Shown in pieces: positions 1 through 10,722 of a stretch of DNA of 44,177 bases. The notes beneath the pieces were generated by a model that was not told the DNA's origin, did no database searches, and was given only the letters and a program-made list of their open reading frames with translations. This stretch comes from Rhizoclosmatium globosum. Its lineage: Eukaryota; Chytridiomycota; Chytridiomycetes; Chytridiales; Chytriomycetaceae. Numbering within the stretch: the first letter of the stretch is position 1; every line of letters starts with the position of its first letter. The stretch spans positions 1 through 44,177 of the forward strand of contig MCGO01000271.1 of NCBI GenBank assembly GCA_002104985.1, in the 5' to 3' direction. The position numbers were made by a program, and so were the translations under genes.

Positions 1-240
1 AATGATGAAAGGAGGAAGTCTCAGAGTTTCTCATTGATTCTCGCAGTTGTGATTCCTGGATTCTTTGACACAGTTTTAGCTGTTGTGTGTATTTTTCTTT
101 TGTTATGGAGAGGAAGAGTTACGTCTTCTGATCCAAATAAACAAACTTCATCCTTTCATACTACCACTTACGTTCTAGAACTTTGGTTTGGAGAACCAGA
201 AATACAATTGAAGTACTGGCACTCATTCATGGGAGACTGA
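1..240 (+). CDS. C-terminal end of a single-pass membrane protein (5' partial)
   Basis: The frame is open from the first base of the window to TGA at 238-240, so this is the 3' end of a gene that starts outside. About residues 10-37 form a strongly hydrophobic stretch (LILAVVIPGFF...VCIFLLLW) followed directly by basic residues (RGR). This is the pattern of one transmembrane helix with a short polar tail inside the cell. No family is recognised. The tail of about 38 residues has no motif I can name. The alternative is a chance open frame, but the clear helix plus positive stop-transfer signal makes coding likely. Confidence 0.45.
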   Translation, partial: NDERRKSQSFSLILAVVIPGFFDTVLAVVCIFLLLWRGRVTSSDPNKQTSSFHTTTYVLELWFGEPEIQLKYWHSFMGD

Positions 241-1302
241 CTGTATTGTTCATAAATGAACCAACTTCAACAAAATCTGTTTAAATAGGGCCTCCAAAAG
301 CTCCAAAAGTGCTAAATTTTTGGGAGCTTTTCTTTCCTTCTCTTTCCTCTTTCTCTTTTCTCTTTTCTTTTTCTTTCTTTCTTCTCTTCCTTCTCGGCCT
401 CGAATTAAACTAGTTTAATTCAGAAGTCAGGAAGGGGCATATAACCCAAAAATGCCATTTTGGGTGAGGCAGTCCAAAGGAATTGAACGTTCACGCAAGC
501 AAGGGTTGCTCGCCCACCAGCCACAGCGAAGCCGTGAAATTGTCAGCGGTAGGAGATATGAGTCCCCTCTATGCGATTCCGCTGTATTTGAAGCTTTACT
601 GACAATGGTTAATAAAATATTGATGTCTAAAGTCAACAATTTTTGACCCTTTTGAACCACCTTCCAGCCCATGGCACCAAAGAACGATTTTGCCAATCAG
701 CCTCATTCAAAAATGAGGCATAGAAGACACACAGATGCGTTTTTTCACGTCGAATTGAGACGATTGTATTGTTTTTGGTGACGTGGCGTGAATATAATCA
801 CAAAATTTAGACATTTTGAAGTTTCGAACCTACTTTACTCAACTATTATCCACGAGGGAGTCCTGCAAATTAAATTTCAAAGAGAATATGTTATTAACTA
901 AGTTTTCACGTCGATTTAGCAACGCATCACTCAAATTGCAGGACTTGTTTAATTGATACTTTTAGACCAATCAATATTTGTCCAAAAAACAGAAGCTCGC
1001 TCTCAGAGATCAGACGGCGCAAAATTCCGCGATATATAGTGATGGGAAGATGGGTTGAACGATGGTCTGGCACTCTTGACGCCTGAAGCAAGAACGAATA
1101 CCTCTACCCGTCCGAAAGAAACTCCGGCTTAGCCCAGAGCGCGATATCCGTACAACATGAGGTCTTGTCCCATCAATTCAAAGAACTTTATTGCAAGTTA
1201 TGTTGAAAGCTTGTGTTTTTGGTTGGAAGCAGAACGAAGCCAACAGCGTTCCTTCAAAGCAATTTAACACAAGACGTCGTATGCGATGAAATGAAACAAT
1301 CA
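241..1302. other. Intergenic region with a pyrimidine tract
   Basis: I find no convincing gene here. At about 324-393 there is a 70-base almost pure C/T tract (repeats of TTTCTTTCC and TCTTTT). Such tracts are common in fungal promoters and can form triplex structure. The short ORFs on both strands around 427-696 overlap each other, have no recognisable composition and look like chance. Confidence 0.4.
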
Positions 1303-2236
1303 TGAAAAGCGGACAGGTAGTTTTTATTTGAATGGTTGCGCTTGAGCAGAATAACGTAGCCATTGGCCAAGACAACCCAGTCATCGACCTTCATCTGAAG
1401 TCCTTTCGGTGTAGTAGAAGGAGAAGGAAGTGAGACATATTTTCAAGCACATACCTATTTATAAACTGAAAAAAGGATAGTGTAAGATCGGCAAGCACAG
1501 CCACAAATTGTTTTGTGATTTGATGCAGGTTCCACCATTGACACCAACGCCGGACCAGAGGAAGCAGACGAGATTGAGCTTCAGTATTCGCCGGTATCAG
1601 CCACTGGATCGCTTCTTGAGCAGTTTGAGGCAGCACGCCCCGGACGCGGCCTTGACGTTGGTGAGAGCGCCAACCAAGACGACGTGTCCGATGATCCAGA
1701 CGCCGGAATTGTGTTTTGGGAGTCGCCGCCCGCATCGCCCACGTTTCTCGCTTCGACGGCGCTGATGTTTGACGCCCGCGGAGCCAACGAGTCGGACAAC
1801 AACGAGAACGAGGTGCTGCTTTTGATGGGCCGCTGCTGATGACTCATCGAATCTAACAGGGAAATGAACAGCACTTGCTCGATACGCTGCAAGAACTCGC
1901 AGTTCGTAAGGGAGCTGAGTGTACAACGCCCAACGTTCATGAAGCGTAATCCAACACTGCGAAACTCGAAGCTGGCATTGGCCCCGTCAAATAGAGAGGA
2001 ATATCTTAAAATGCTGGTTTTGCTTAGGTCTGAGATTGCAGATGCCAAGTCACCTCAGATTCTCATTCCTGCTGCCCAAAAACCCGAAGCCAAACACATC
2101 ATTCATGGTCCTCACGTCAACTCATGTCGCGAATCCTAGCTTCGATATCCTGCTGAACCTATCCCGCCTCTTCCACCAGCGACTCACAATACACCACTGC
2201 AAACATCACCACCATCAACCTTCAATGAGTTTTTAA
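1303..2236 (+). CDS. Tentative 5' exons of the SKT5/CHS4-like gene
   Basis: These are acidic, low-complexity coding segments that join in phase. A possible ATG exon is 1303-1317, followed by 1350-1410, 1529-1812, 1860-1945 and 2028 onward, with introns of 32, 118, 47 and 82 nt. The 1529-1812 segment is clearly protein-like (rich in E, D, S, A) although it is not in the frame of the long antisense ORF. Two problems remain. There is an in-frame TAG at 2137-2139, unless the 24 bases before it are removed. There is also a one-base frame change at about 2231-2237, between a segment ending NEFLKFL and the next one starting SSSKYDEANP. They are probably the disordered N-terminus of the Sel1-repeat protein downstream; a separate upstream gene cannot be excluded. 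Confidence 0.4.
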
Positions 2237-4510
2237 AGTTCCTCAAAATATGATGAAGCGAATCCTTCCCCAATACCTCTTGCATCTGAGGCATCAACTT
2301 CTCTGGGAACATTTAAAGCTGTTGGACTTGCCTCAAAATGTTCTTCGATAGGATCTAGTACGTCCTCCATAACTGTGCCAGCTGCGCAATCAGGGCTTGT
2401 ACCAGTACCACATTCTAATAGCTCGTTCAGAGTATTGAATTCCACCAGATTGGCAACAGATGCAGTTGAAGACCAGAATACGATGCCAACAGTTGTTGTC
2501 AACATGCCACTCTCTGTTCAAAGCTTGTTTACATCAAATCAAGACTCTAAACCTACATTCAGAGTGTTGAATTCCGTGACATCGCCTGGACCAAAAAGCT
2601 CGTTTGGTGTCATTCGGCCCAATACTGGTGGACTTGTATCAAGTCAGGGCGGCTTGCCAAAACCAGTTCTTCTTGTTGAAGGTGGGATGGTTGCACTTGA
2701 CACGCCAGATCCCTTGGTGAAGAATCTCTCTTCTGTTCAGTCCAACCAACCATTGTCTGCACCCAACCGAATTCCAACTGCCGTCGAAAGTGCTCCTATA
2801 ACCATAGCGGCTGCAACTTCAGAAAATGCGCCAGATACATCACCACCGAAGCAAGGACGAAAGCCTCCACCATCTCCTCCGAAACATAAAGTTTTGGACT
2901 TGGATGTAAAGTTTCAACTTGCTAAACTTTGTATAGAAGGAAGCAGTTTATATGGTGCCGACCCTGGTGAAATTGTGAGACTAAAAGAAGAAGGATATGG
3001 TTACTTGACAGAATTGAGCTCATGCGGGATGGCAAATGCAAACTACTACTTAGGAAAGTGTTTTGCGGAAGATGGAAATTGTGAGAAATGAATGTGTTCT
3101 TTTTAAATCATAACTAACAATGTTCGTTGGGTAGATTCGTTGGCGTTCCCCGCATTTCTTCGGGCTGCAAAGGCCACCTTTCCTGAAGCTAGTTACGCCG
3201 CAGCTTCTTGTCTTGAGTTTGGAAAAGGATGCCCAGTTTCATTCCTGACTGCTCAATATTACTATAACTCTGCGGCGGAGTCTGGGCACCTTTTAGCAAT
3301 GCACAGAATGGCTGTCGCACTGCTCAACGGAGAGCTTCAGTTTCAAAAGATATCCTGAAGGGCTTGAAATGGCTTGAGAAATGCGCAGAATGTTAGTATT
3401 TCAATTGCTTCAGACGTAACTTACAGTTTGCCACAGACCCAAAGCCTGATGTAACAAAAGCGCTTGCTCAATATCAGCTCTCTCAAATATACGAGCACGG
3501 TATTCCTGATATGTTGGACCCATATCATTCACTCTCTGCCAAATTTCTTCACGACTCTGCGTTACAGAGGCATCCTGGAGCCATGTGCCGACTAGCTCAA
3601 GCTTATGAAACAGGAGCTCTTGGCTTTGAGCAGGATATTCGCCATGCTACTAAGCTTTATGCTGACGCTGCAGATCTTGGCAATCCTGAAGCACTTTTTT
3701 ATTATGGCCGACTATCACCTGAAGGGTCTAACAATAATGGACTGTGGATGCCAAGGGTTGCCAACTATACAGAGCGACTTGACACTGTACTCAAGTCCAA
3801 TGAAAGAAGAATTAATTGACGTGTGGGCTATTCCAGGAGCTCCCACTTTCCTTCCAACTCCAGCAACAAGTCCTGTCAAAGTTCTTCCAGTTCCGTCTCC
3901 TCCGCCAACTCAGCTTCCAAAACCCCACAATGGTCCTTGCCACTTCACCGCTCTCATTTCTGTAGATCCACTCCGTGCATTCAACCTCCTCAACAAACTC
4001 ATGGATATCAGCTCCTCCCAAAACAGCACCTTAACTCGTCTCCAAGCCGATGCCTGCTATGCCCTCGGATACCTCCACGAACACCCTGTTGTTGATGCGA
4101 GCATCATGGATATGAACAAATCCATCATGTATTACGAAGCTGCATCACAAGCTGGAAATGTGCATGCAAAGAAACGTGTTGCAGAGTTGAAAGAGTTGTT
4201 GGGGCTTGGGGCGTTGACGATGACGGGGGATTCTGGGGATGAAGATTTGGAAGACACTCGGGAGGCTTTTAGGAGGCATATTGCTGTTGAAGGTGGGATT
4301 GATGGGATTGGTGGTCGTGGTGGCGAGAAGTCGTTTGGAATTATCAAAGCGCGGAGGATCAAGAAGAGAGAGCCAGATGAGTTTGAAAAGAAGTTGGAAG
4401 GGGTTGGAATGTTGAATGCACCGGCTGTTGATTTGAGGATGATGCAGCAGGAACAGAATCAGCAAATATTGCAGCAAAGAGGGAAAGAGGAGCGATGTTC
4501 AGTCATGTAA
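2237..4510 (+). CDS. SKT5: Sel1-repeat chitin synthase activator, SKT5/CHS4-like, with CaaX box
   Basis: Exons are 2237-3080, 3135-3391, 3437-3725 and 3775-4510, with introns of 54, 45 and 49 nt, all in phase. The first ~200 residues are disordered, with repeated FRVLNS-type segments and a proline-rich stretch. A helical region then contains several Sel1-like (TPR-like) repeats, for example LAKLCIEG, YYYNSAAESGH, LAQYQLSQIYEHG, CRLAQAYETGALG and CYALGYLHEH. The protein ends CSVM, a CaaX prenylation box. Sel1 repeats plus a C-terminal CaaX motif are the hallmark of fungal Skt5/Chs4, which recruits and activates chitin synthase at the membrane. One A is missing in the AAAA run at 3349-3352; adding one restores the frame across exon 2. 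A less specific Sel1 protein is the alternative, but the CaaX box argues for SKT5. Confidence 0.78.
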
Positions 4511-5796
4511 TACGCTCAACTTTTTGATGTAAATATCATTATGTATGAATTAAGTAAATGGATAATTAGAAGTTAAAGCAAAACTGAAAAATGAAAGAAT
4601 GGCAGAGCTGAAACAGAGCTTAGATAAGTGCCTTTTTTCTCCCTATAGACCATAAGTAATATCACCAAACATCCTATGCTACCCCCACAAGGATGGCCCA
4701 TAATTCCTCGATATTGTCGGAATCTTACTCCCATTTGAGCAGCTAAAGCCAACGTTGTGAGTAAAACACAATGCTATTCAGAATCCAAACCTTCAAGAGG
4801 CATCAACTCTGTAGAAACTCCACAATCCTGAAATCCTGTGGTCAAATGAAAGTACTCGGATTGGCCTTTGGCAGCAGCCACCTTCATGACCATTTTTGCA
4901 ACTACAGTTTCCTTGGCAGACATGTTCCCTCCAAATACCTTTTTCCATGAGAACTTTGTTGTGGTGGCAGGAAAGATATGGCATCCTTCCTAATTCCAAA
5001 ATACTGTTGAAATCTAACTCCAATTTTTTCAAGGGGACTGTATGGAGAAGTTTATTGAGAGGGCAAGATTTGGATGGGGACTTTCAAAAAACATATTGAC
5101 ACACGCAAATCATCATTTTTACGCCCCCACTTAATTTTGAGTGGGTGGCGTAAAAGGTGTCAAATGAAGCAATATTGTTACCACCAATACAATCATATTG
5201 TCTTTTCCTACAAAAGCGTGAGGGGAAATATTCAGTATACTATGGAAGCAATCACAACTATTTTCTTAATTTATATTGGGCATGTTCTGGAGACTGCAAC
5301 AATGCAACAAAGGGTCAAAAATTTTGTAGTGGGTTGGACTGATATGACCCCAATAATGGATGGGGCGCGGGGCTGACTGAAGTGGAGGCAGTGGAATATG
5401 TGTACAGCTCACGTAATTCCTGCCTTCGAATCTAAGTATTATTGGAAAGCAGGTTATGTTCTTTGCAGTGCAGATATATCATACTTTTATAATCTCCAAG
5501 CACAGTCTAATTTAAGCCAAACGAACGAAGGCGCCAAAGGCGACCAGAAGGCTGAAAGCAATCTTGTCAGTGGCAGAGTAAAGATTGGCAGGCTAATTAG
5601 ATACAATTATCACATCTCATTTTAATTGTAAAAGTTGCAGTGATTTATCAGTAATGATGTAGGATTATAATTGAGCCGTTTTTTGCACTGAGCAAAATAA
5701 ATGCTCAATCATTTAATAATAAGCAAATCTAACAATGTTGAATGTTAAATAGTTCAGTTTGCAGTTAGTTAGTAATTTATAGAAGTAAGATCCAAG
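4511..5796. other. Intergenic, no gene recognised
   Basis: An A/T-rich stretch follows the SKT5-like stop. Small ORFs on both strands (for example 4793-5032 minus, 5074-5376 plus, 5398-5625 plus) have no recognisable domains and no matching splice structure. I see no tRNA, repeat or promoter element that I can defend. Confidence 0.35.
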
Positions 5797-5917
5797 GCGG
5801 CACCCCAGGCTGTGGGCATCCCTCTAACAAAAATGGCTCCTATAGGACGATGCCATTACCAGCTTAACTTCGGAGATCGGACGGGATCCAGTGCTTTTTG
5901 GTATATATGGCCGTAGT
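5797..5917 (-). rRNA. 5S rRNA-like gene (divergent copy or pseudogene)
   Basis: Read on the minus strand, the first ~60 nt match 5S rRNA closely: CTACGGCCATA at the 5' end, then GGATCCCGTCCGATCTCCGA and AGTTAAGC. The 3' half keeps only the general pattern (GGGATGCCCACAGCCTGGGGTG) and ends GCCGCC, which pairs only partly with the 5' strand. Length from the first paired base is about 121 nt, as expected for 5S. The internal AGTTAAGC box A survives, so pol III transcription is possible. The weak 3' half suggests either a divergent copy or a 5S-derived repeat. A second 5' fragment lies at 10688-10722 with the same upstream bases. Confidence 0.65.
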
Positions 5918-5959
5918 TAGATACTAGGTAGTATTAAGCAGTTATAAAGGCATTAGTCT

Positions 5960-6310
5960 CTTGATTTTTTAGTTAGGTGGGCCTGAGTTGTTGGCCTGAG
6001 TTGTTAGGGCAGGTTCCTAGGAAACCTAGGCTGATTTTTCCTAACAGGTTAGGCCAGTCCTGACATGTCAGGCCAAGTTAAGCTAGGCCAGCCTAGCGCT
6101 ACTGTTTGGCCAAAGTCAAGGACAAGTTAAGCCAATTAAGCCAGGGCCCTAGCCTAACTCAACCAAGGCCTAGCCTTTTAAGTCAAGTCAAGTCATGTAA
6201 GGTCAGGTCAGGTAAATCAAGTCAGGTAAAGGCCAGGTAAGGCCAGGTAAGGCCAGGTAAGGCCAGGTAAGGTCAGGTAAGGTCAGGTAAAGGCCAGGAG
6301 GCCCAGGGGG
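5960..6310. repeat. Degenerate CCAGG/TAAGG repeat field with a perfect 10-bp tandem core
   Basis: The field is built from short variants of AGGCCAG, GTCAAG and GGTAAGG. The regular core at 6231-6290 is six consecutive 10-mers (GGCCAGGTAA four times, then GGTCAGGTAA twice), with decayed copies on both sides. Each unit boundary creates GGTAAGG, which equals a consensus 5' splice site. It reads as an expanded microsatellite; no coding frame is evident. Confidence 0.8.
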
Positions 6311-6830
6311 GTTTGATCCTGAGTCTAGCTTAGTGCTTCAGGTATGACCAAGTTGGGTTAAGGTCAAGGACTCAAGTTTGAGTCTTGAGTTTTAGTCTTG
6401 AGTGGGGATTGAATCCAAAAAGCCCAATAAATCACTTTCCCTATCACCCACTTTTTTCACCTTGATGAAAATCATGTTTCTTTTAAACATTGTGACAAAC
6501 AAAACCAAACAATCACATACAAACCCAAAATTGTCAGGCACATTGTCCCAAGCCCTGCTGACTAGTGTGGCCGACTTTTTGGCCCCAGGCTTCCAGAGGC
6601 CCAACCAACCCTTTCCAGAGCACTAACAAGACTTTATAGAGTGGTTTGTACTCTTTTTTCCTGGCCTCTTGTCCATCCAAACAAAGTAGTCAACCAAGGC
6701 CCCAACCAACCACAGACATCACCAAGCCTTTTCATTAATTTTGATAATTGTCGGGAATACTTTTTTTCTCCTCTCTTTTGATTTCCAGTCATAACAAACC
6801 AAATGATTGTCAGACCAACCTCTTGACAAA
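6311..6830. other. Non-coding repeat-like spacer
   Basis: The sequence is rich in CCAACC, CCCCAACC and AAACC motifs. Overlapping ORFs on opposite strands around 6392-6626 and 6634-6907 are driven by this simple composition. No gene is recognised. Confidence 0.35.
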
Positions 6831-6857
6831 CCCCCCCCCCCCCCCCCCCCCCCCCCC
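6831..6857. repeat. Poly-C run, 27 bases
   Basis: There are 27 consecutive C residues, preceded by AAA and followed by AACCCATCCC. Runs like this can form i-motif or G-quadruplex structure and are hard to sequence, so the true length may differ. Confidence 0.9.
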
Positions 6858-7730
6858 AACCCATCCCAACTAACCAACATCAATCTTTCCACAGACACAA
6901 CCAACACTTTCTAAAATATTAATCCAATTTTTAAGACAGGTTAGGAGTGTCAGAGGGCCTGTGGCTAGTGTGCTGGAATCTACTGCAGCCACAGCCCCAA
7001 AATCGAATCAGCAATACAATCTGTGCCCTCCCAGCGTTGTTGTAAACCTAATAAAGACTCCTGGTACCAGTGGTTTGGCCGCCTTGTTTGTTTTGAGCAA
7101 AGTTTGTTTCTCGTTTTTTCACGCTGCCCCCACAGCCACTTTACGCTCAAACCAAGGGCAAGAGGCTTCATTTTTAAGCTTTAGTATGCACGTATTGGGT
7201 TTGGTTGGGCTATTTTGGTTAAGGGGAGCAGTTTGTGTTTTTGGGCCCCCAATCGCATTTCCTGCGCGCTCCCTGTGCGCCTTACAGCCAAACCAAAGGT
7301 ACTGGGGGTATTAATAGAGCTTTATTATGCGTTGACAGCTTTCAAAAGTCCGTATTTAGTTAAGGGGAGCGGTTTGTATTTTTGGGTGCCCCGATACCTG
7401 GCCCCAGATGCCGCAATGGAATTTTTATCTGTGCAATTCAAGGAGGCCCCAGGGGCCCAAACCTTATGTTCAAATACTTCAGGCAGGGAATCTCAACTGG
7501 CAGTAGAACCTACTGTAGATAGTCAACTGCCCTCTATTAGACTATTATTATTCTGTCAGTATGCGTAGTATACTTAGGTACAAGGAAAAGAGCTTATCAA
7601 GACACATAACAATTATAGCTTGTTGAGGACCCGGGAGTGGTGTGATGCAGACTCGTGTATTACCTGTTTTGTCCAAAATTGGATTTTTCCGGTCGAAACA
7701 CATCTCCCCTTTTCGTCCTCCGTCACTCAA
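6858..7730. repeat. Non-coding region with a degenerate direct repeat
   Basis: TTAAGGGGAGCRGTTTGTRT plus TTTGGG occurs at 7219-7245 and again at 7360-7386, 141 bp apart. Looser similarity extends to both sides (AACCAAAGG, TTTAGTATGC / TTTATTATGC). The rest has no coding signal that I trust. It may be two copies of an old repeat unit. Confidence 0.45.
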
Positions 7731-8055
7731 CACCGCCTCAAATAGACCTCCACCAAGCTATTTTGAAGCAGCACACATCGCCAGAAGTACGCAGCTAATG
7801 TTTACACATGTACTACCACAAGGGAAAGTCAAAAACGGAGCTTGCACACCTATTTGGCAAGTCTCCCTCTACAATTGCCAATTGGATTGACCAGTTCAAA
7901 TTGGGTGATGGTGTGACTTGTCAAGAGAAGGAAAGAGTCTTTACAAAGCATGGGGTTAAGCGGAGGGAGTAGTTGGTGAAGCAATACTTGAGACCACCCA
8001 CAATGTTCATGGATGAGGCCAAACAGCTGGATGTCGCTCACAAGAGAGTACTAAC
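7731..8055 (+). pseudogene. IS630/Tc1-mariner-type transposase, N-terminal fragment
   Basis: In one frame the sequence reads HKGKSKTELAHLFGKSPSTI and NWIDQFKLG, the helix-turn-helix typical of IS630/Tc1-type transposases. This is followed by LVKQYL...MFMDEAKQLDVAHK, which matches the segment after it in that family (deduced length, then D-E-A in the LDEA-like motif). A TAA lies upstream of HMYYHKGKS at about 7785-7800, and a TAG interrupts the frame at about 7970. The DDE catalytic domain expected downstream is not recognisable. This is therefore a decayed or truncated copy. Confidence 0.65.
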
Positions 8056-8060
8056 TTGTT

Positions 8061-9910
8061 TATTTATATCTGATCTGTTGAATAAAAGATGTTTGAAGAT
8101 AAACGGAGTGCGGTGGCAGGAGTTGGGAAGGGCGGCGGACGAAAGGGTGTCTTGTTTTTCGGGTGGATCCAACTGGAAGAATTCAATTTTGGCCCAAATG
8201 GTCAATAGTATATGTAGTGGGGCATGAAGGCCAGATTCAAGCGAGATACGTTTGGTTATATTTCCTTTGTCATTAGAGAGGTTTTGTTACAAAGAAATCT
8301 TTGTGACATTTGGTTTGGTGGAAGGAGGGATTTCTTAATGACAATTTTGTGTTCGCTACACATAAGTTCTTGGGAATTTGAGGAAGCAAGCAGAAGCAAA
8401 AGCGGGTGGACCAGTTGATGCTGTTTATAGCTTTGGGAGCAATACAACTTTATTTAGTAGTGCTAGGCCACTTCGGACATTGAATTACAAGGCTATTTGA
8501 CATTTTAGGTCTGAAGAAGTGCTCATCATCAGAAGGAATTTCTGACTCTGAGGCTTGTTTGTGTGGCGTTTAGAGGTGGGGGTGGTATTGTTGGCAGGCA
8601 TACTTACTCTCAAAGATGTTTGATGTCTTGTGAGGTTTATTGACAGGAAAAATTTGTGACATGTTTCTCCTTGTGGCCACCACAGAAGAAAATTTCAAAA
8701 CATCACAAAGAAAAATTGCGATAGCAAAACCTCTTATTCTTTTCCTTCCCTGTTGTTGTTTAGTTTGTTGTTCTTGATTCAGTTTCTGGACCACCTTAAG
8801 CTTAGACGTTAAGGACATTGTTCCTCATTTTCTGAACCTATCAAGGGCCCATTTTTGGACCCCTCTGAATAGCACTTCAAGTGTCACATATGACCCTTCC
8901 TACGATCCAAATAGCCAAGTCCAAATGCTAGATAGATCATGTCATTATATATGCTTGGTGTAGCAATACGTCCTGAGCACTTAACAGTCCTTTGATGTTA
9001 CAACCCACAGGTCTCCTTACCAGAGATTACCCTGGCCCATTGTACCAGTACAACTTTTTCAACACTATATCCTCCAGAACTTAAAAACGAAATTCCCTCG
9101 TGTAAATTCAGAAAGGAGCACACACTTGACCTGAAATTTTGCAGAATTTAGAAAGGAAAAAAGATTTATTTTCCCTGTATTATACTTGACTTAACATTGG
9201 TTTGAACGTCCCTATTGACTGAAAAGACAACAAAAATACAACTGGAGCTTCACAACCGAGCCCATGCAAAAGTAATCCTGGTGTCTCTCCTTCTGTCTAG
9301 TAATTGCGCTCTTTAACCTTTTCTCCCTTTCCGTAAATATAACCAAAACATAAAATCATACTATCTTTCCTTCTTTTTCTCATTTCAGACGTAGCGACTG
9401 AGCCCATACAGGAGTAGTCCTCGTTCTCTCTCTCTCTGGTTTAAGGCATCGGTCCAGAGCCAAGGAAAAAAATGAAGCCAGAAAATTTTCAATTTTGGTT
9501 GCCTCTCTCAAACGCGATTTATGAGATCCCAATAAAAGGAAGAAGTAAAGGAACAAAAGAAACACAGAAATGAGTAACCTGCAAATATATATGTACAAGG
9601 GGTATCTGGCTATTTTGTATCATTCTGTTGGAGGACAGTGTTGAAATCAGGTAATGTTGAAAACTTCAACGGAATAGAACTCGACGGCAGATACTCGCAA
9701 CACGGTCTATAGTGGCTCAAAATGTCGGTAAAGTATAGTTCTTTAATTTGTATAGAGCGAAAGTATTGATTTAGTTTCTAGCAGTAAGATTTTATGAGTA
9801 AAATGTAGTTTGAGTCAATTTTACGCGCAAACGAATAGAACGGCAGCCACATACATTGTATCAACATATCTATGGTCCCAAATCGAAGTCTTATAGTGCA
9901 TCTACAACTT
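8061..9910. other. Gene-poor stretch, nothing recognised
   Basis: Low-complexity A/T-rich DNA. The ORFs present (8224-8418 plus, 8570-8818 minus, 9380-9598 minus) are short, mostly overlapped on the other strand and show no domain. Part of 8060-8420 may be the eroded remainder of the transposase to its left, but I cannot show it. Confidence 0.3.
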
Positions 9911-10113
9911 CTATAGAACGCTTTTTCGGATTTCGTTTTTGTAGTTTTGTTTTTTGACATCGAAATCCGGACACACACCAAAGAAGGCAAAGGAAGCGAA
10001 GAAAGCTAATGCTGCCGATGTCCACTTGTCATCTCGCACGTCGAATTGATCAGAATCGCGAACCTGAAGAGGCTGACCAGCTTCGTGTAGGTGATTGCAT
10101 TGGGCCAGCTTGT
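9911..10113 (-). CDS. Possible exon of a small membrane protein
   Basis: On the minus strand the frame LAQCNHLHEAGQPLQVRDSD continues into DKWTSAALAFFASFAFFGVC. This is an amphipathic segment followed by one plausible transmembrane helix, then a basic tail ending in TAG. Composition looks more like real protein than the surrounding ORFs. Helix plus short acidic lead resembles small accessory subunits of respiratory complexes, but I do not recognise a family. No convincing start exon was found upstream; an AG before the frame at about 10133 could be a splice acceptor. Confidence 0.25.
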
Positions 10114-10126
10114 CTTGACTGATCAA

Positions 10127-10687
10127 AACAACTAGATTGCAATGACACTTCGGACTATTCGTAACTTAATTAATACTGAGTTTGATGTGGATGAGAGTGG
10201 ATTGGCAGCTGTGTCGCTTCTACTGTAGGAAACAAATAATAAATACAATTGTTGTACTCAATCTATCACCCAAACTACATAGCTACACTGCATTAGACGA
10301 CGTTCTCCAAAGTTCAAGGCGCTGCTGCACATACAAGTGGTGAAATGAGACGGGGGAGTTTAGAGGGTTGGCAATCCCGACACTTTTCTGGCATCAAAAA
10401 TTGTGCGTTTTTTCCTTATGGCTGGACCGATGCCTTAATTATACGCACCCTGTCCATGCGGGAGATGTCTTCTTCAATAACCCTCACGTCTTCCTGTCTT
10501 TCTTTTTGGGTTATTGGATTGCTCCATTCAAATTTCAAATTCTAATTCTAATTCTAATTCTAATCCAAACCTTCCATATTTGCAGCACTAAAGTCAACAG
10601 CCAGGTTTGAGAGATAATCATTCATTGTGTTGACAAAAACCTTCTTGTTGCCACAGTCGCAGTCTCCCGTTATTGGCAAGTAAAGCG
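10127..10687. other. Intergenic; contains (TCTAAT)4
   Basis: The only clear feature is a perfect microsatellite, four copies of TCTAAT at 10541-10564. No gene recognised. Confidence 0.5.
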
Positions 10688-10722
10688 ACCTAGTATTTAA
10701 CTACGGCCATACATACCAAAAG
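10688..10722 (+). pseudogene. 5S rRNA 5'-end fragment with shared upstream flank
   Basis: The stretch containing ACTACGGCCATACATACC and then AAAAGCACC matches the first ~28 nt of the 5S-like gene at 5797-5917. The similarity extends upstream into CCTAGTAT, which lies before both copies and is not part of 5S rRNA. After AAAGCACC the match stops. A 5S fragment that carries its flank implies copying of a repeat unit rather than chance. Confidence 0.6.

Noticed and set aside
427..696. Overlapping ORFs on both strands
   Set aside because: No motif, mirrored on both strands and no splice or promoter context.
1391..2048. Long minus-strand ORFs (1391-1735, 1581-2048)
   Set aside because: They are antisense shadows of the better plus-strand acidic exons, with Arg/Cys/Ser-rich composition typical of reverse frames.
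2229..2240. Programmed -1 ribosomal frameshift site at GTTTTTAAAG
   Set aside because: The frame change needed is +1, the first bases are not a slippery heptamer, and one-base errors are common in this contig.
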